A stretch of 64,000 nucleotides of DNA, from NCBI GenBank assembly GCA_016280445.1, contig JAEEGS010000016.1, forward strand, positions 1-64,000, in the 5' to 3' direction. The translations under genes and the position numbers were made by a program. The DNA is from Bacteroidaceae bacterium. GTDB lineage: Bacteria; Bacteroidota; Bacteroidia; Bacteroidales; Bacteroidaceae. The notes below the pieces were generated by a model. It was given only the letters and a program-made list of their open reading frames with translations, searched no databases and was not told where the DNA came from. This document shows positions 62,578 through 64,000 of the stretch, one piece after another. Each line of letters opens with the position of its first letter. The first letter of the stretch is position 1.

Positions 62578-63144
62578 ATGGCGACAAAGAATATCACATA
62601 CAGATCATATTCCATGGAATATGGGACTTTCGTGGGGTTGAGTTGGGGGGCGTTGTTTCTTTCATACACGGAGGGCATCATCAACGACAATGCGTTGCTC
62701 ATCCTGCTGTGCTTCATGCTGTGCGGGGTGGCGTTCGTGCTCCCCTTCGTATTGGCTTTCCGACTTAACAAGAAGGTGTTCCTGGCTGGGGAGAAATTGA
62801 GTTATTTACAGGGATTGATTTTCTCCATCTCCATGTTCATGTATGCGTGTCTGCTCAACGGTCTGATTGTGTATGCTTACTTCCAGTTCATGGATGACGG
62901 ATCGCTGTTCGGACGACTGAACGAGATGCTCACCATGCCTGAGATGACGAGCACATACAAGAGCCTCGGCATGGGCGAACAATATGCGCAGATGATTGAC
63001 ATGATGAGAGATATAAGCGGCCTCTCTGCACTGGACAAGGCACTTGTGGTCTTCAACAACAATTTCTTCTATGGCCTCACGTTCTCTTTCGTTGTCGCCT
63101 TTGTCGCATCGTACAACCTGAAAAGAATCAACAACTTGAAATAA
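62578..63144 (+). CDS. DUF4199-like membrane protein
   Basis: A 188-residue protein with four hydrophobic segments (GLSWGALFLSYTEGII, ALLILLCFMLCGVAFVLPFV, GLIFSISMFMYACLLNGLIV, FFYGLTFSFVVAFVASYNL). Size, topology and position directly upstream of a family 2 glycosyltransferase match DUF4199 proteins of Bacteroidota. Function unknown; it may assist the glycosyltransferase in the membrane. The two genes are 15 bases apart. Confidence 0.78.
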   Translation: MATKNITYRSYSMEYGTFVGLSWGALFLSYTEGIINDNALLILLCFMLCGVAFVLPFVLAFRLNKKVFLAGEKLSYLQGLIFSISMFMYACLLNGLIVYAYFQFMDDGSLFGRLNEMLTMPEMTSTYKSLGMGEQYAQMIDMMRDISGLSALDKALVVFNNNFFYGLTFSFVVAFVASYNLKRINNLK

Positions 63145-63159
63145 GATAACAAGACAACT

Positions 63160-64000
63160 ATGGACATTTCAGTAGTAGTTCCACTTTATAACGAAGATGA
63201 ATCCATCGCGGAACTTCACGAATGGATTAAACGTGTGATGGACGAGCATGGCTTCTCCTACGAGGTCATCTTTGTGAACGACGGCAGCACAGATCGCTCA
63301 TGGGATGTGATTGAGGAGTTGAGCCAGAAGTTTCCTGAGGTGCACGGCATCAAGTTCCGCCGCAATTACGGCAAGAGCCCTGCCCTCTTCCACGGGTTTG
63401 AGAAAGCGGAGGGCGATGTGGTCATCACGATGGATGCCGACCTGCAGGACAGTCCCGACGAGATTCCAGAACTCTACCGCATGGTGAAGGAGGAAGGCTA
63501 CGACCTGGTGAGCGGATTCAAGATGAACCGCAGTCAAGGAGACCCGTTGTCAAAGACCATACCCACCAAGTTGTTCAATGCCACCACCCGCATGGTGAGC
63601 GGCATCCACAATCTGCACGACTTCAACTGTGGTCTGAAGGCCTACCGCAAGGATGTGGTAAAACATATCGAGGTGTATGGCGAAATGCACCGCTTCATCC
63701 CCTATCTGGCGAAGAATGCCGGATTCAGCAAGATTGGCGAGAAGCCTGTACACCATCAGGCTCGTCAGCACGGGAAGAGCAAGTTCATGGGGCTGAACCG
63801 CTTCGTGAATGGTTATCTGGATCTCATCAGCCTGTGGTTCATCAGCACTTTCGGCATGAAACCCATGCACATCTTTGGTTTTGTGGGCACGCTGATGTTT
63901 ATCGTCGGCTTCATCGCTGTAGTTTGTGTGGGTGTGGACAAAGTGATTGCACTCTGTCAACATGTGCCTCACGCTTTGGTGACTGACAATCCTTATTTCT
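63160..64000 (+). CDS. family 2 glycosyltransferase, 3' cut by window
   Basis: The first 280 residues of a membrane-linked GT2 enzyme of the dolichol-phosphate-mannose-synthase/ArnC type. The nucleotide-sugar site is complete: VVPLYNEDESI, FVNDGSTDRSWD, and ITMDADLQDSPDEIPEL with the metal-binding D-x-D. The acceptor-side block reads FNCGLKAYRKDVV, and ARQHGKSKFMGLNRF is the Q-x-x-R-x-x-x-x-S-K-like region. Two C-terminal membrane helices begin near residue 230. It probably charges undecaprenyl phosphate with a sugar. The gene continues beyond the window. Confidence 0.9.
   Translation, partial: MDISVVVPLYNEDESIAELHEWIKRVMDEHGFSYEVIFVNDGSTDRSWDVIEELSQKFPEVHGIKFRRNYGKSPALFHGFEKAEGDVVITMDADLQDSPDEIPELYRMVKEEGYDLVSGFKMNRSQGDPLSKTIPTKLFNATTRMVSGIHNLHDFNCGLKAYRKDVVKHIEVYGEMHRFIPYLAKNAGFSKIGEKPVHHQARQHGKSKFMGLNRFVNGYLDLISLWFISTFGMKPMHIFGFVGTLMFIVGFIAVVCVGVDKVIALCQHVPHALVTDNPYF

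Noticed and set aside
1-64000. tRNA or rRNA genes
   Set aside because: No sequence with the TTCGANNCC T-arm in a cloverleaf context or conserved rRNA blocks was seen in the intergenic regions.

Overview
The window looks like chromosomal DNA of a Bacteroidales bacterium, most likely of the Prevotella group. Most transcription units start behind the Bacteroidota promoter (-7 box TAnnTTTG, -33 TTTG). The trp genes run in the order B-E-G-D-C-F-A, the respiratory enzyme is the sodium pump NQR, and secreted proteins carry BACON, MBG and LamG-type domains and a short C-terminal tail of the YYDLQGR...GIYI..GKK type. No rRNA, tRNA or CRISPR array was seen.

Layout. 1-7.5 kb: a broken GNAT gene, a secreted protein and a drug/metabolite transporter from divergent promoters, then a minus-strand stress cluster. 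An OhrR-type regulator leads a row of radical SAM protein, flavodoxin-like protein, bacterioferritin-like protein, ZIP transporter, flavin reductase and glutathione peroxidase. A second peroxidase upstream has three ATCG-N4-CGAT palindromes at its promoter. 7.5-13 kb: an AraC-type domain lacking its usual N-terminus, a fusion of an ECF-like sigma factor with a macrodomain-like domain facing a von Willebrand A protein, and class III fructose bisphosphatase. 13.2-18.3 kb: a signalling operon of orphan substrate-binding protein, sensor with phosphatase and anti-sigma-type kinase domains, STAS protein, RelA/SpoT-type alarmone synthetase and zinc-ribbon protein. 18.3-21.4 kb: a YoeB-type toxin-antitoxin pair between two near-identical hairpins, an AT-rich orphan gene, a phosphoribosyltransferase remnant and a secreted protein.

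21.4-28.2 kb: the complete trp operon behind a leader peptide with three Trp codons and an attenuator. 28.2-35.8 kb: a cytidylate-kinase-like protein, a structured non-coding RNA with its own promoter and terminator, a HEPN protein and secreted proteins. 35.8-40.3 kb: altronate dehydratase abutting an NhaC-type antiporter, and a beta-helix lipoprotein. 40.5-48.6 kb: dnaB and nqrABCDEF diverge from a 580-base spacer holding four TGTTAC-N4-GTAACA palindromes spaced exactly 23 bases apart. 48.7-64 kb: a GH30 glycosidase, a secreted protein, a 52-residue protein, a 3,395-residue LamG-type surface protein, and a DUF4199-like membrane protein followed by a glycosyltransferase that runs off the window.

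The strongest candidates for new biology are the sigma/macrodomain fusion with its VWA neighbour, the partner-switch operon ending in an alarmone synthetase, the 23-base operator array, and the non-coding RNA beside the HEPN gene. All calls rest on reading the sequence; no database search was run.
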